Source: Bacteroidota bacterium | Lineage (GTDB): Bacteria; Bacteroidota; Bacteroidia; Chitinophagales; Chitinophagaceae | Reading direction: 5' to 3' | DNA length: 64,000 nt | Assembly (NCBI GenBank): GCA_005882315.1 | Contig: VBAR01000001.1 | Coordinates: 1,251,736 to 1,315,735, forward strand | Part shown: in pieces, positions 8,262 to 17,955 of the stretch | Layout: each line of letters begins with the position of its first letter | Position numbering within the stretch: position 1 is the first letter of the stretch | The notes under the pieces: generated by a model | The model's input: the letters and a program-made list of their open reading frames with translations, nothing else | Told to the model about the DNA's origin: nothing | Databases searched by the model: none | Made by a program: the position numbers and the translations under genes

Positions 8262-9305
8262 ATGGCAAAGACAGATAAAGAAAAAACCACCGATATGTCA
8301 ACAAATAACAACAGCGAAAAGCTTAAAGCTCTTAAGCTAACTATTGACAAAATTGAAAAAGATTATGGCAAGGGAAGTGTGATGATGATGAATGAGAAAG
8401 GAACTGCCGAAATGGAAGTCGTGTCTACCGGCTCAATTGGGTTGGATGTGGCACTTGGAATTGGTGGATTACCGAGAGGAAGGGTAGTTGAGATCTACGG
8501 ACCGGAATCATCTGGTAAAACAACAATTGCCACACATGTTATAGCACAAGCTCAAAAGAAAGGCGGCATGTGTGCTATTATAGATGCTGAGCATGCTTTC
8601 GACAGTGCTTATGCAAAGAAATTAGGTGTTGATGTTGATAATCTTTTGATATCTCAGCCTGATTATGGTGAGCAGGGATTGGAAATTGCTGACCGACTGA
8701 TTTTATCCGGTGCATTAGATGTGGTGGTAATTGATTCAGTAGCAGCCCTTGTTCCGAAAAGTGAACTCGAAGGAGAAATGGGAGACAGTAAAATGGGCCT
8801 TCATGCAAGATTGATGAGCCAGGCATTGAGAAAACTAACAGCTACAATTGCAAAAACAAATACGATTTGCATTTTCATTAACCAGTTGCGGGAAAAGATC
8901 GGGGTGATGTTTGGAAACCCTGAAACTACAACAGGCGGCAATGCATTAAAATTTTATGCTTCAGTTCGTTTGGATATTCGTCGCTCTTCTCAAATTAAAG
9001 ATGGCGAAGAAGCGATTGGTAACAGGGTAAAAGTAAAAGTTGTAAAGAATAAGGTAGCCCCACCTTTCCGTTCGGCAGAGTTTGATATCATTTTCGGAGA
9101 AGGGATTTCTAAGAACGGTGAAATAATAGATATGGGTGTTGAGTTGGGTATTGTTCAGAAAAGCGGAAGCTGGTTCAGCTATAATACTGATAAATTGGGC
9201 CAGGGACGTGAAGCGGTAAAACAACTACTTGTTGATAATCCTGAACTTGCCAACGAGATTGAAGCGAAGATCAGGGAGAAAATTAAAGAGATACAGGCAA
9301 CTTAG
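8262..9305 (+). CDS. recA: Recombinase RecA
   Basis: RecA forms ATP-dependent filaments on single-stranded DNA, drives strand exchange and activates the SOS response. The 347-residue product shows Walker A GPESSGKT (80-87), the [10 protein letters not shown] Walker B strand, [28 protein letters not shown] including the L2 DNA-binding loop, and the usual C-terminal domain. Two starts are possible: ATG 8262 and ATG 8295 ([15 protein letters not shown]), the latter giving the usual family N-terminus. The TAATTTTG box at 8250-8257 argues for the second, in which case the protein has 336 residues. No LexA-type box was recognised. It ends at a strong terminator. Confidence 0.97.
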   Translation: MAKTDKEKTTDMSTNNNSEKLKALKLTIDKIEKDYGKGSVMMMNEKGTAEMEVVSTGSIGLDVALGIGGLPRGRVVEIYGPESSGKTTIATHVIAQAQKKGGMCAIIDAEHAFDSAYAKKLGVDVDNLLISQPDYGEQGLEIADRLILSGALDVVVIDSVAALVPKSELEGEMGDSKMGLHARLMSQALRKLTATIAKTNTICIFINQLREKIGVMFGNPETTTGGNALKFYASVRLDIRRSSQIKDGEEAIGNRVKVKVVKNKVAPPFRSAEFDIIFGEGISKNGEIIDMGVELGIVQKSGSWFSYNTDKLGQGREAVKQLLVDNPELANEIEAKIREKIKEIQAT

Positions 9306-9346
9306 TTTTAATCCGAACTTTGTTTTCTAAATATGGGTTAGTATAT

Positions 9347-9377
9347 AACCCCGACGGTAAACGTCGGGGTTTTTTTA
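9347..9377 (+). terminator. recA terminator
   Basis: AACCCCGAC and GTCGGGGTT arms with a short loop, followed by a run of seven Ts. A textbook intrinsic terminator. Confidence 0.9.
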
Positions 9378-9428
9378 TTTCATTTAACACTGTCCTTAAC
9401 ATACATCAAGCTTGTTTTTAATTGATTG

Positions 9429-9917
9429 ATGAAGCTTTGCAAATTGTTTATTAAAATGTTTAAAAATCCAGGAAATAAAAAGGTTCTCAGGTGGTCTCTC
9501 ATCTCAGGTGGAGCTTTGCTGGCTGTGGGTATCATTGTTTACTTCTACTTTGCAAACCTCACTTATGATGATACTGCTAAAGTTAAATCTGAATTCTCAG
9601 TAGAAGCTATTCCATTTATAAAGGAGTTTGAAGCCGATTATAAAGCTGCAAATAAAAAATATGCGGAAAAGATCATTTCTGTTACAGGAATAATCACAGA
9701 AACTGAGGCTGCCGACAGTACAATTAATATTAAAATGGCGGATACAACAACCGGATCATATTTAATTTTTGCTTTTCAACAGCAGCACCTGGATCAGGCT
9801 AAAACCCTGAAACCCGGTGACAGAGTAACTATAAAAGGATCTTGTAGTGATGGAATATATAGCGAGATACTCGACACTTACTTTGTAAGTTTTAAAAGAA
9901 GTACAATTGATAAATAA
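9429..9917 (+). CDS. Membrane-anchored OB-fold (tRNA_anti-like) protein
   Basis: The 162-residue product has one membrane helix near residues 20-42 (WSLISGGALLAVGIIVYFYF) and a soluble domain resembling the tRNA_anti-like OB fold (PF12869): FEADYKAANKKYAEKIISVTGIIT, then DTTTGSYLIFAFQQQHLDQAKTLKPGDRVTIKGSCSDG. Such proteins are common in Bacteroidota and have no proven function. The name refers only to the fold; nothing here shows tRNA binding. ATG 9429 was preferred over the adjacent TTG; ATG 9456 is another option. It may be transcribed with the YceI gene 36 bases downstream. Confidence 0.68.
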   Translation: MKLCKLFIKMFKNPGNKKVLRWSLISGGALLAVGIIVYFYFANLTYDDTAKVKSEFSVEAIPFIKEFEADYKAANKKYAEKIISVTGIITETEAADSTINIKMADTTTGSYLIFAFQQQHLDQAKTLKPGDRVTIKGSCSDGIYSEILDTYFVSFKRSTIDK

Positions 9918-9953
9918 CATAAACACACTCTAAAAATCAAAAAATATACAAAA

Positions 9954-10499
9954 ATGAAAAAAACAGTTTTAACCCTTTCGATCGCTATAACATCTCTTAT
10001 TGCTATTGCTCAGAAAAAAACAACAACTTCAGCAACCGTTGGATTCGATGCATCCACGTCGATTGATAACTTGCCCAAAGCAGAAAATAAAACGGCTATT
10101 GCCGCTATTGACCAGGCAAAAAACACTATCCAGTTTGAAGCTGCCATTAAAAGCTTTGCATTTTCAAATCCCAAAATACAGGAACATTTCAATCAGAAGA
10201 GCTGGATGAATTCTGACGAATTCCCCAAAGCAACTTTTAATGGTGTGATAACAAATCCTGGCGCAGTAAACTTTAAAAAAGACGGGACTTATACAGTGAA
10301 TGTAGAAGGCGACCTGAGTATAAAAGGGAAATCACAAAAAGTAACAACACCAGCAACAATTGTTGTGGAAGGAAAAAAATTGAAAGCATCTGCATCTTTC
10401 AGCATTAAACTGGCGGATTATGAAATTGACGGACAACCGATTTCTGCCGGTAAGGTTTCAAAAGAACCTAAAATCACAGTATCAGCCGAACTGAATTAA
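9954..10499 (+). CDS. Periplasmic YceI-family lipid-binding protein
   Basis: The 181-residue protein starts with a signal peptide (MKKTVLTLSIAITSLIAIAQ) and continues as a YceI/lipocalin-like beta-barrel: IDQAKNTIQFEAAIKSFAF, HFNQKSWMNSDEFPKATFNGVI, YTVNVEGDLSIKGKSQKVTTPATI and a terminal strand. YceI proteins bind long isoprenoid or lipid molecules in the periplasm. The SWMNSDEFPKATF segment is the most family-specific part. It follows an OB-fold membrane protein by 36 bases and is closed by a hairpin terminator at 10524. Confidence 0.88.
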   Translation: MKKTVLTLSIAITSLIAIAQKKTTTSATVGFDASTSIDNLPKAENKTAIAAIDQAKNTIQFEAAIKSFAFSNPKIQEHFNQKSWMNSDEFPKATFNGVITNPGAVNFKKDGTYTVNVEGDLSIKGKSQKVTTPATIVVEGKKLKASASFSIKLADYEIDGQPISAGKVSKEPKITVSAELN

Positions 10500-10523
10500 T
10501 AATCTGTATCTTTAATCATAAAT

Positions 10524-10552
10524 ATGCCTTGCCTTATGGTAAGGCATTTTAT
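10524..10552 (+). terminator. Terminator after the YceI gene
   Basis: ATGCCTT / AAGGCAT arms enclose a second perfect hairpin (GCCTTA-TGG-TAAGGC); a T-rich stretch follows. Two alternative pairings are possible. Confidence 0.75.
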
Positions 10553-10566
10553 TTTAAAGTATAAAT

Positions 10567-11016
10567 ATGGATAAAAGAAATCTGAACAGTTGTAAACGAA
10601 TTGCACTTGTGGCGCATGATCATAAAAAGGACGAAATTATTGAATGGGCAATTTTCAATAAAACAACGCTGACTAAGCACAGGCTCTATGCGACAGGTAC
10701 TACAGGCACACTTTTAGAGAATGCGCTTGATCAATCCATTACAAAACTATTAAGTGGTCCACTTGGTGGCGATCAGCAGATAGGCGCCATGATTGCTGAA
10801 GGCAAACTTGATGTATTGATATTTTTCTGGGATCCGATGGAAGCACAGCCCCATGACCCGGATATAAAAGCATTGCTACGGGTAGCTGCGACCTGGAATA
10901 TCCCGATTGCCTGCGATCGTTCAACAGCCGATTTTATTTTAACATCGCCACTGATGCAGGAAGAATATGAAGCTATATTGCCGGATTATTCCGCTTATCT
11001 GAAAAGAAAAATCTGA
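10567..11016 (+). CDS. mgsA: Methylglyoxal synthase
   Basis: MgsA converts dihydroxyacetone phosphate to methylglyoxal and phosphate, a glycolytic bypass used when phosphate is limiting. The 149-residue product has the complete family pattern: IALVAHDHKK (11-20), the phosphate-binding ATGTTGTLL, SGPLGGDQQIGAMI, the catalytic DVLIFFWDPMEAQPHDPDIKALLR with its key aspartates and histidine, and IACDRSTADFILTS near the end. ATG at 10567 follows the YceI terminator, and a DUF3817 gene starts 9 bases after the stop, suggesting co-transcription. Confidence 0.95.
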   Translation: MDKRNLNSCKRIALVAHDHKKDEIIEWAIFNKTTLTKHRLYATGTTGTLLENALDQSITKLLSGPLGGDQQIGAMIAEGKLDVLIFFWDPMEAQPHDPDIKALLRVAATWNIPIACDRSTADFILTSPLMQEEYEAILPDYSAYLKRKI

Positions 11017-11025
11017 TCTCATTTT

Positions 11026-11325
11026 ATGCAAAAAAAATTATTACATAACCTTCGCTACTCAGGAATTATTGAAGGCATTTCATTTTTAGTGTTGTTGCTT
11101 ATTTGCATGCCGCTAAAATATATTTTTCACAAGCCAGGATTTGTACTGGTTTTCGGCTGGGTACATGGAGCATTATTTGTGCTCTATGCTTATTTTGTTA
11201 TAAAGGCATGGGTGGTGAGAAAATGGACATTCAAAAAAGCATTCCGTATTGGAATCGCTTCTGTTATCCCACTGGGAACATTTTTTACGGATAAGGAAAT
11301 TAAGAAAGAAGAAGATGGCTTATAG
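11026..11325 (+). CDS. DUF3817 small membrane protein
   Basis: The 99-residue product has three hydrophobic segments and the DUF3817 pattern: LRYSGIIEGISFLVLLLICMPLKY, KPGFVLVFGWVHGALFVLYAY and RIGIASVIPLGTFFTDKEIKKE. Members are integral membrane proteins found near many metabolic genes; none has an assigned role. It begins 9 bases after mgsA and ends 39 bases before uvrB, so it may be part of a transcript covering all three. Confidence 0.85.
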   Translation: MQKKLLHNLRYSGIIEGISFLVLLLICMPLKYIFHKPGFVLVFGWVHGALFVLYAYFVIKAWVVRKWTFKKAFRIGIASVIPLGTFFTDKEIKKEEDGL

Positions 11326-11364
11326 CCATCTCTTGCATGCAAAGAATTATTAATTTGCAAGACT

Positions 11365-13407
11365 ATGTCTGCCTTTAATCTCCATGCTCCTTTTCCCCCC
11401 GCTGGCGACCAGCCGGATGCAATTCGTCAATTGACGGAAGGAGTGTTGAATGGGGAAAGATATCAAACCCTGCTGGGTGTTACAGGTAGTGGAAAGACAT
11501 TTACTATTGCTAATCTTATTCAGAATGTTCAAAGACCAACGCTGGTCCTTACACATAATAAAACATTGGTTGCTCAGTTGTATGGCGAGTTCAAACAATT
11601 CTTTCCTGAAAATGCAGTAGGTTATTTTGTTTCTTATTACGATTATTATCAGCCAGAAGCATACTTGCCAGTAAGTGATATTTATATTGAAAAGGATCTA
11701 TCCATCAATGATGAGCTTGATAAATTAAGACTGCACGCAACATCTGAATTGCTTAGCGGAAGAAGAGATATCATTGTTGTCGCATCGGTGAGCTGTATTT
11801 ATGGTATTGGAAATCCTGATGAATTTGCAAATGGGATTATTCGCATTCATAAAAAACAAACACTTTCAAGACAGGGTTTTCTTCATTCGCTGGTGAATAT
11901 TCTTTACTCAAGAACAACACTTGAATTTAAAAGAGGAACCTTCAGGGTAAAAGGAGATACGGTTGATATCAATCTTCCTTATTTGGATAACGGCTATCGT
12001 ATTACTTTTTTTGGAGATGAAATAGAAGAAATAGAAAGCTTTGATGTAGTTACCGGTAAACGCTTTAGTGTATTAGATAATGCCGCTATCTTTCCAGCCA
12101 ATCTTTACCTGGCTCCAAAAGATATGATTCAGCAAATTCTTTACGAGATACAGGATGAAAAAAATGCACAGGTAGAGTATTTTAAAAACTCAGGAAAATA
12201 TATTGAAGCACAAAGACTGAGCGAAAGAGTCAATTACGATGTTGAAATGATCCGTGAACTCGGTTATTGTAATGGGGTAGAAAACTATTCGAGATTTTTT
12301 GACCGACGCAAACCCGGGACACGGCCATTCTGTTTGCTGGATTATTTCCCCAATGATTTTTTGTGTGTGATAGATGAAAGCCATCAAACCATTCCGCAGG
12401 TAAGCGGTATGTATGGTGGCGATAGAAGCAGGAAATTAATTTTAGTTGATTATGGTTTTCGTTTGCCTTCCGCAATGGATAACCGCCCACTTAATTTCCA
12501 GGAATTTGAATCAATGCTGAATCAAACCATTTTTGTTTCGGCAACACCCGATGATTTTGAACTGGAAAAATGTGGTGGCGTGGTTGTCGAACAGGTTGTA
12601 AGACCAACAGGATTATTAGATCCACCGATTGAAATTCGTCCAAGTGTAAACCAGATTGATGATTTACTGGATGAAATTGATAAACGTGTAACAAAAGGTG
12701 ACAGGGTTCTAGTAACAACATTGACCAAACGGATGGCAGAAGAAATGGATAAATACCTGAAGCGTATCAATATCAAATCAAAATATATACACAGCGAAGT
12801 GCATACACTTGACAGAGTGGAGATTCTTCGACAGTTAAGATTGGGAGAAATAGATGTATTGGTTGGTGTAAACCTTTTACGTGAAGGATTGGATTTGCCT
12901 GAAGTCTCTTTGGTAGCAATTCTTGATGCAGACAAAGAAGGTTTTTTGCGCAACGAAAAAAGCTTGACACAAACAGCCGGCCGTGCTGCAAGAAATGTAG
13001 ATGGTCTTGTTATCTTTTATGCAGATAAGATGACGGAAAGCATGCAACGTACAATTGATGAGACTACTCGCCGCCGCGAAAAACAAATTGAATGGAATAT
13101 TAAATACGGTATTACCCCAACCACAATTAAGAAAACAACTCAGGATGTTTTTGCACAAACATCGGTATTGGATATAAAAGGCTTCGATCTTAAAAACCCG
13201 TATGCTATTGCAAATGATGATGACCTGGTGACCATTGCTGCCGAGGATCAGGAAACATACAAAACCATTCCACAAACAGAAAAGGCTGTTGCTCAAACTA
13301 AAAAGCAAATGGAAAAAGCAGCTAGAGATATGGACTTTATGGAAGCGGCAAGACTGAGAGATGAAATGTTTCGTCTTCAAAAACAGCTGGAAGAAATGAA
13401 GAGGTGA
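11365..13407 (+). CDS. uvrB: Excinuclease ABC subunit B
   Basis: UvrB is the damage-verifying helicase-like subunit of nucleotide excision repair. It receives lesions from UvrA and loads UvrC. The 680-residue length is normal. Visible elements are Walker A GVTGSGKT (about 39-46), the beta-hairpin region GYFVSYYDYYQPEAYLP, VIDESHQT, the helicase motif SATPDDFE, REGLDLPEVSLVAILDADKEGFLR, QTAGRAARN, and the C-terminal UVR motif (ARDMDFMEAARLRDEMFRLQ) that binds UvrC. ATG 11365 gives the standard N-terminus. uvrA is not in the window. Confidence 0.98.
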   Translation: MSAFNLHAPFPPAGDQPDAIRQLTEGVLNGERYQTLLGVTGSGKTFTIANLIQNVQRPTLVLTHNKTLVAQLYGEFKQFFPENAVGYFVSYYDYYQPEAYLPVSDIYIEKDLSINDELDKLRLHATSELLSGRRDIIVVASVSCIYGIGNPDEFANGIIRIHKKQTLSRQGFLHSLVNILYSRTTLEFKRGTFRVKGDTVDINLPYLDNGYRITFFGDEIEEIESFDVVTGKRFSVLDNAAIFPANLYLAPKDMIQQILYEIQDEKNAQVEYFKNSGKYIEAQRLSERVNYDVEMIRELGYCNGVENYSRFFDRRKPGTRPFCLLDYFPNDFLCVIDESHQTIPQVSGMYGGDRSRKLILVDYGFRLPSAMDNRPLNFQEFESMLNQTIFVSATPDDFELEKCGGVVVEQVVRPTGLLDPPIEIRPSVNQIDDLLDEIDKRVTKGDRVLVTTLTKRMAEEMDKYLKRINIKSKYIHSEVHTLDRVEILRQLRLGEIDVLVGVNLLREGLDLPEVSLVAILDADKEGFLRNEKSLTQTAGRAARNVDGLVIFYADKMTESMQRTIDETTRRREKQIEWNIKYGITPTTIKKTTQDVFAQTSVLDIKGFDLKNPYAIANDDDLVTIAAEDQETYKTIPQTEKAVAQTKKQMEKAARDMDFMEAARLRDEMFRLQKQLEEMKR

Positions 13408-13481
13408 ACGGAGATTCGTAGATATACGAGCCACACTCAGAGTATTAGTGCCCGACTTTTATTGTTTCGATGCTCCAAAGA

Positions 13482-13512
13482 TTGCACACACTAAATAGCT
13501 TCTCTACTTTAG
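13482..13512 (+). promoter_or_regulatory. Candidate promoter of a small secreted protein gene
   Basis: TTG (13482-13484), 20 bases, TACTTTAG (13505-13512): one mismatch to the Bacteroidota consensus, about 50 bases before ATG 13563. Confidence 0.45.
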
Positions 13513-13562
13513 TCCTCAGAACAACGAATCCAATATTTGTTAAACCAGTAAATCCAATAGTT

Positions 13563-13844
13563 ATGAAACGTCGTGTCCGTAAAATCTTAAATTTCTTTGC
13601 ATTCAACCTTCTGTTCTTCGCCCTGTACCTGAATTTTATTCACAAGGATAATATGGCAGTGGCGGCAGTATCTGACAGTAACAATCAAGTAAATGCAGCC
13701 GCTTTCAGCGGTACTGTATTGGTTGAAAATCCTGAGCAATACTCGCAGAAGAAAAATGAAGTAACTGTACCGGCAACTCAACAAGCTGCTGCTACAAAAG
13801 ACGAGCCTGTATCAGGCCAGCCTTTAAAACTTTCTATCAATTAA
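13563..13844 (+). CDS. Small exported or membrane-anchored protein of unknown function
   Basis: The 93-residue product starts MKRRVRKILNFFAFNLLFFALYL, a positively charged N-terminus followed by one hydrophobic helix, then a polar alanine/glutamine-rich tail (VTVPATQQAAATKDEPVSG). It could be an uncleaved membrane anchor or a signal peptide. An in-frame ATG at 13470 lies before the candidate promoter, so the start at 13563 is better supported. No known domain was recognised. It stands alone between uvrB and polA and has its own promoter-like site and terminator. Confidence 0.55.
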   Translation: MKRRVRKILNFFAFNLLFFALYLNFIHKDNMAVAAVSDSNNQVNAAAFSGTVLVENPEQYSQKKNEVTVPATQQAAATKDEPVSGQPLKLSIN

Positions 13845-13872
13845 GCAAGCGAAGCAGAGTTATAATAAAACC

Positions 13873-13905
13873 AACCCGGGCCCTTTCTAGGATCTGGGTT
13901 TTTTG
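13873..13905 (+). terminator. Terminator of the small exported protein gene
   Basis: AACCC...TGGGTT hairpin with an inner CC/GG pairing, followed by a T-run, 30 bases past the stop. Confidence 0.7.
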
Positions 13906-13975
13906 TTGCCATAAATTGAGGCCAGATATTATAAATGGCTATTCTGCTGAGGGCTGAAATAATTACCTTAGCAAA

Positions 13976-16822
13976 ATGGCTGAAAAAAAACTATTCCTGC
14001 TCGATGCATTCGCTCTTGTATTCAGAGCCTATTATGCACTCATCCGCAATCCGCGGGTCACTTCAAAAGGTAAAAACACAAATGCCCAGTTTGGTTTCAC
14101 CAATACATTGGTGGAGCTAATGAACAAACAAAAGCCCACGCATATGGCTGTTTGTTTCGACACTTCTGCGCCAACCGAAAGACATACTGATTTTGCCGAT
14201 TATAAAGCTAACCGACAAGAAACACCCGAGGACATCAGCGCTGCTGTTCCGGATATTAAAAAGATCATCGAAGGTTTTAATATTCCTGTCGTTGCCATTG
14301 ATGGCTATGAGGCCGACGATGTAATTGGTACATTAAGCAAGCAAGCTGAAAAAGCCGGGTATGAAGTATACATGGTTACCCCTGATAAAGACTACGGTCA
14401 ATTGGTTTCAAAAAAAGTGAAAATATATAAACCAGCTTACCAGGGAGGTGATGTAGAAATAATGGGGCCAGAAGAAGTATGTGCCAAATGGAACATACAA
14501 CGGGTGGACCAGGTAATTGACATACTCGCAATGATGGGTGATGCAGTTGATAATATTCCTGGAATACCGGGGGTAGGAGAAAAAACCGCTGCAAAATTTT
14601 TAGCAGAATATGGAACAGTGGAAAATACTTTAGCAAATGCAGAGAATATAAAGGGCGCCATGGGTGAAAAAGTAAAGAAAGGAAAGGAGATGGCCATACT
14701 TTCAAAAAAACTGGCAACTATCATTACCAACGTGCCGGTTGAATTTCATGAAGGAGATTTTAAAGTAAAGGAATGGCATAAAGAAAAACTTAAAGAAGTA
14801 TTTACAGAACTTGAATTTAAAACGCTGGGCAAAAGATTGCTGGGAGATGATTTTTCATTTGCATCTACCAACAATGATTTTATCAAGAAAGAACAACCAC
14901 AGGGTGTACAAACGGATCTATTCGGAAATATTATTGAACAACCAAAGCAAACCATACCCGTACCAAAAGATAATGAATCAGAAGGCGGGATGACGGTTGA
15001 TAAAAGTATAAATAACACCGAACATACATACGAAGCGGTAACAACTGACGCTGCTATTAAAAAACTCGTTGCCGAATTAAAAAAACAGAATGAAATATGT
15101 TTTGATACTGAAACCACCGGCATTGATGCCAATGTAGCTGAGCTTGTTGGTCTAAGTTTCTCTATAAAACCTGGTGAGGCCTGGTATATACCCTGCCCGG
15201 CCGATCAGAAAAAAACAAAAGAAATACTTTCTCATTTCGAATCCCTATTTGCTGATAAGAAAAAAACGTGGATTGGTCAGAACATCAAGTACGATATGCT
15301 GTTGCTGAAATGGTATGGAATTGAAATAACCGGCAATTTGTTTGACACGATGCTTGCGCATTATGTAATAGAACCCGACGGCAAAAGAAGTATGGATGAT
15401 CTCAGTGCAAAATATTTGGGATATGAGCCGGTGCATATTGAAGAGTTGATCGGAAAAAAAGGAAAGGCACAAGGAAGTATGCGGGATGTAGAACTGGAAA
15501 AAATTAAGGACTATGCTGCTGAAGATGCCGACATCACTTTACAACTTAAACATATTTTTCTGCCGCTTTTAAAGACAAAAGAAGTGGAGAAAGTTTTTTA
15601 CGAAGTAGAAAATCCATTGGTGAAAGTGCTGACCGATATGGAATATGAGGGAATAAGAATTGATGAGGATTTTCTGAATGATTACTCAAAAGAACTGGAG
15701 AAAGATGCAAAGAAAGCTGAGGAAAGTGTTTATAAGCAAGCCGGCGTTCGTTTCAATCTTGCTTCACCCAAACAATTAGGTGAAGTATTATTTGATAAAC
15801 TGAAACTGGACCCATCAGCCAAGAAAACAAAAACAGGCCAGTATCAAACGGGAGAAGATGTATTACTGAAACTGGCAGCTAAAGGTCACCAGATCGTTGA
15901 CGATATTCTTGCATTCAGGGAATTAACCAAACTCAAATCAACCTATGTTGATTCACTTCCGCTGCTGATAAATAAAAAAACGGGAAGGGTACATACAACA
16001 TACGGACAAGCTGTTGCTGTTACAGGACGTTTGGCAAGTAATAACCCCAACCTGCAAAATATTCCCGTAAGAACAGATAGAGGTAAAGAAATAAGAAAAG
16101 CATTTATACCAAGAGATAGCAAACACATTCTTCTTTCTGCTGACTATTCGCAAATTGAATTAAGAATTGTTGCTGCCATCAGCGGTGATAAAAACATGTG
16201 TGAAGCGTTCCGTAATGGAACAGATATTCATACTGCAACCGCATCACGGGTTTATAATGTAGCCGAAAAAGATGTAACCAAAGAAATGCGCTATAAAGCC
16301 AAGAGTGTAAACTTTGGGATCATTTACGGACAAGGGGCATTCGGGTTGGCAGATAACTTGGGTATTTCAAGAACAGAGGCGAAAGAAATAATTGATAATT
16401 ATAAAAAGCAATTTCCCGGCATTCAAAAATATATGGATGACACGATCAATTTTGCAAGAGAACATGGATATGTGCAAACGTTAATGGGTAGAAAAAGATG
16501 GTTAAGAGATATTAACTCCGCCAATTTCACCGTTCGGGGTTTTGCAGAAAGAAATGCCATCAACTCACCTATACAAGGAACGGCTGCGGATATGATCAAA
16601 CTGGCAATGCAGAAAGTACATGCAGCAATGAAAAAAGAAAAAATGCAAAGCCGGATGATCTTGCAGGTACATGATGAATTGGTTTTTGATGCATTAAAAT
16701 CAGAGGCAAAAGAATTGAAACCATTGATCATTGAATGTATGGAAGCAGCAATGCCGCTGCCACATAAAGTGCCGGTAACAGCCGAATGTGGCGAAGGAAA
16801 AAGCTGGCTGGAAGCACATTAA
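13976..16822 (+). CDS. polA: DNA polymerase I
   Basis: The 948-residue enzyme joins Okazaki fragments and fills repair gaps. It has the three classical domains: a 5'-nuclease (about 1-300, LLDAFALVFRAYYAL and the helix-hairpin-helix IPGIPGVGEKTAAKFL), a 3'-5' exonuclease (about 350-530) that keeps its acidic residues (CFDTETTG and the YAAEDAD motif), and the polymerase (about 550-948) with motif A SADYSQIELRI, motif B RYKAKSVNFGIIYGQ and motif C LQVHDELVF. Proofreading is therefore probably active, unlike in many bacterial PolA proteins. ATG 13976 fits the family start. A globin gene follows after 5 bases. Confidence 0.98.
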   Translation: MAEKKLFLLDAFALVFRAYYALIRNPRVTSKGKNTNAQFGFTNTLVELMNKQKPTHMAVCFDTSAPTERHTDFADYKANRQETPEDISAAVPDIKKIIEGFNIPVVAIDGYEADDVIGTLSKQAEKAGYEVYMVTPDKDYGQLVSKKVKIYKPAYQGGDVEIMGPEEVCAKWNIQRVDQVIDILAMMGDAVDNIPGIPGVGEKTAAKFLAEYGTVENTLANAENIKGAMGEKVKKGKEMAILSKKLATIITNVPVEFHEGDFKVKEWHKEKLKEVFTELEFKTLGKRLLGDDFSFASTNNDFIKKEQPQGVQTDLFGNIIEQPKQTIPVPKDNESEGGMTVDKSINNTEHTYEAVTTDAAIKKLVAELKKQNEICFDTETTGIDANVAELVGLSFSIKPGEAWYIPCPADQKKTKEILSHFESLFADKKKTWIGQNIKYDMLLLKWYGIEITGNLFDTMLAHYVIEPDGKRSMDDLSAKYLGYEPVHIEELIGKKGKAQGSMRDVELEKIKDYAAEDADITLQLKHIFLPLLKTKEVEKVFYEVENPLVKVLTDMEYEGIRIDEDFLNDYSKELEKDAKKAEESVYKQAGVRFNLASPKQLGEVLFDKLKLDPSAKKTKTGQYQTGEDVLLKLAAKGHQIVDDILAFRELTKLKSTYVDSLPLLINKKTGRVHTTYGQAVAVTGRLASNNPNLQNIPVRTDRGKEIRKAFIPRDSKHILLSADYSQIELRIVAAISGDKNMCEAFRNGTDIHTATASRVYNVAEKDVTKEMRYKAKSVNFGIIYGQGAFGLADNLGISRTEAKEIIDNYKKQFPGIQKYMDDTINFAREHGYVQTLMGRKRWLRDINSANFTVRGFAERNAINSPIQGTAADMIKLAMQKVHAAMKKEKMQSRMILQVHDELVFDALKSEAKELKPLIIECMEAAMPLPHKVPVTAECGEGKSWLEAH

Positions 16823-16827
16823 ATAAA

Positions 16828-17205
16828 ATGAAAAAGGATATTTCCTCAAGAGAAGATCTGCTTTTATTGGTTACACGGTTTTATGAAAAACTGTTAAGCG
16901 ATCCTTCAATCAGTTATCTTTTTACAGATATAGCTAAAATAAATCTTGAGCACCACCTGCCCGAACTTGTTGATTTTTGGGACAGCGTATTGTTTAGCTC
17001 GGATACTTACAGGAAAAATACCATGCAGCCACATATCGATCTTCACCGGCAAGCACCCATTCAAAAGCATCATTTTGAAACTTGGCTCCGCTATTTTAAG
17101 GAAACAGTGGATGAACTATTTGAAGGAGATAAAGCTTTTCTTGCTAAAGAAAAGGCTACAAGCATCGCAACTGTCATGCAAATCAAATTGTTTCAGTTTT
17201 CCTGA
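16828..17205 (+). CDS. Group III truncated hemoglobin
   Basis: From ATG 16828 the product is 125 residues, the length of truncated globins with a 2-over-2 helical fold. LLLVTRFYEKLLSDPSISYLFTDI matches the start of group III members, and LHRQAPIQKHHFETWLRYFKETVDELFEG contains the likely proximal histidine and conserved tryptophan. Such globins bind O2, NO or other small ligands at a haem. An upstream in-frame ATG lies inside polA and was rejected. The gene begins 5 bases after the polA stop, so the two are probably co-transcribed, though a functional link is not evident. Confidence 0.85.
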   Translation: MKKDISSREDLLLLVTRFYEKLLSDPSISYLFTDIAKINLEHHLPELVDFWDSVLFSSDTYRKNTMQPHIDLHRQAPIQKHHFETWLRYFKETVDELFEGDKAFLAKEKATSIATVMQIKLFQFS

Positions 17206-17250
17206 TTCCGTTTGTCCTGAAAATTTCTCAGTTCATCGGGAAATAATTTT

Positions 17251-17278
17251 TTGGGAAACGGGACTATTTGTACCTTTT
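17251..17278 (+). promoter_or_regulatory. Candidate promoter of the DUF1579 pair
   Basis: TTG (17251-17253), 17 bases, TACCTTTT (17271-17278), one mismatch to consensus, 17 bases before ATG 17296. It supports that start over an in-frame ATG at 17251. Confidence 0.5.
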
Positions 17279-17295
17279 CCTTCCTAAAAATTTTT

Positions 17296-17935
17296 ATGAA
17301 ACGGGCATTCCTGACTATCTGCACTGCTGCTATTCTTTTTGCCTGCAATGATGAAAAGAAAAGCGAAGAAAACAAACCAGCTGAAACGACTGCCGCAACA
17401 GAAAGCAAAACCGAAACCGCTCCGCAAATAGATCCTGCGGCAATGAACAAAGCGATGGAAGATTTTGCAAAACCCGGAAAAATGCACGAATGGCTGGCAT
17501 CTTTTAATGGAGCATGGGATGCGACAGTAATCGGTTATATGGATCCCTCTAAACCGGACACATCAAAAGTTTCACAAACATATTCAATGACATTAAATGG
17601 CCTTTACCAGGAAGGAAAGCTTGCCGGAAACATGATGGGCATGCCATTTGAAGGAAAAAGCCTGACGGGTTTTGATAATTCAAAAAAATATTTGTATCAA
17701 CATGGATTGATAATCTTGGTTCGGGGATTATTGTAATGACAGGATCTTATGATGAAGCAACAAAAACACTAAACCTGAAAGGAACCCAGTCAAATCCTGT
17801 AACCGGAAAGATAGCGGAATACGAGAAGTAATGAAAATGATAGATAATAACACCTACACACTTGAAATGTATGGCGATGGTTATGATGGAAAAGAAGTAA
17901 AATTCATGGAAGGCACATTCAAAAGAAAAAAGTAA
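17296..17935 (+). pseudogene. DUF1579 lipoprotein gene with two frameshifts
   Basis: The frame opens like its neighbour with a lipoprotein leader (MKRAFLTICTAAILFACNDEKK) and reads DUF1579 sequence up to LTGFDNSKK. There, in a run of seven As (17682-17688), the frame breaks and a stop follows at 17734-17736. One added base restores VSTWIDNLGSGIIVMTGSYD and TLNLKGTQSNPVTGK. A second single-base loss near 17824 again breaks the frame; correcting it gives EVMKMIDNNTYTLEMYGDG and the end FKRKK at 17935. With both repairs the protein matches the intact gene at 17956 over its full length. It is either a young pseudogene or two sequencing or assembly errors. Confidence 0.8.
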
Positions 17936-17955
17936 AACCTTAAATCAACTTTTAT

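Noticed and set aside
12877-13434. Reverse frame of 185 codons opposite uvrB
   Set aside because: Antisense to conserved helicase and UVR motifs; composition is cysteine and phenylalanine-rich as expected from a shadow.
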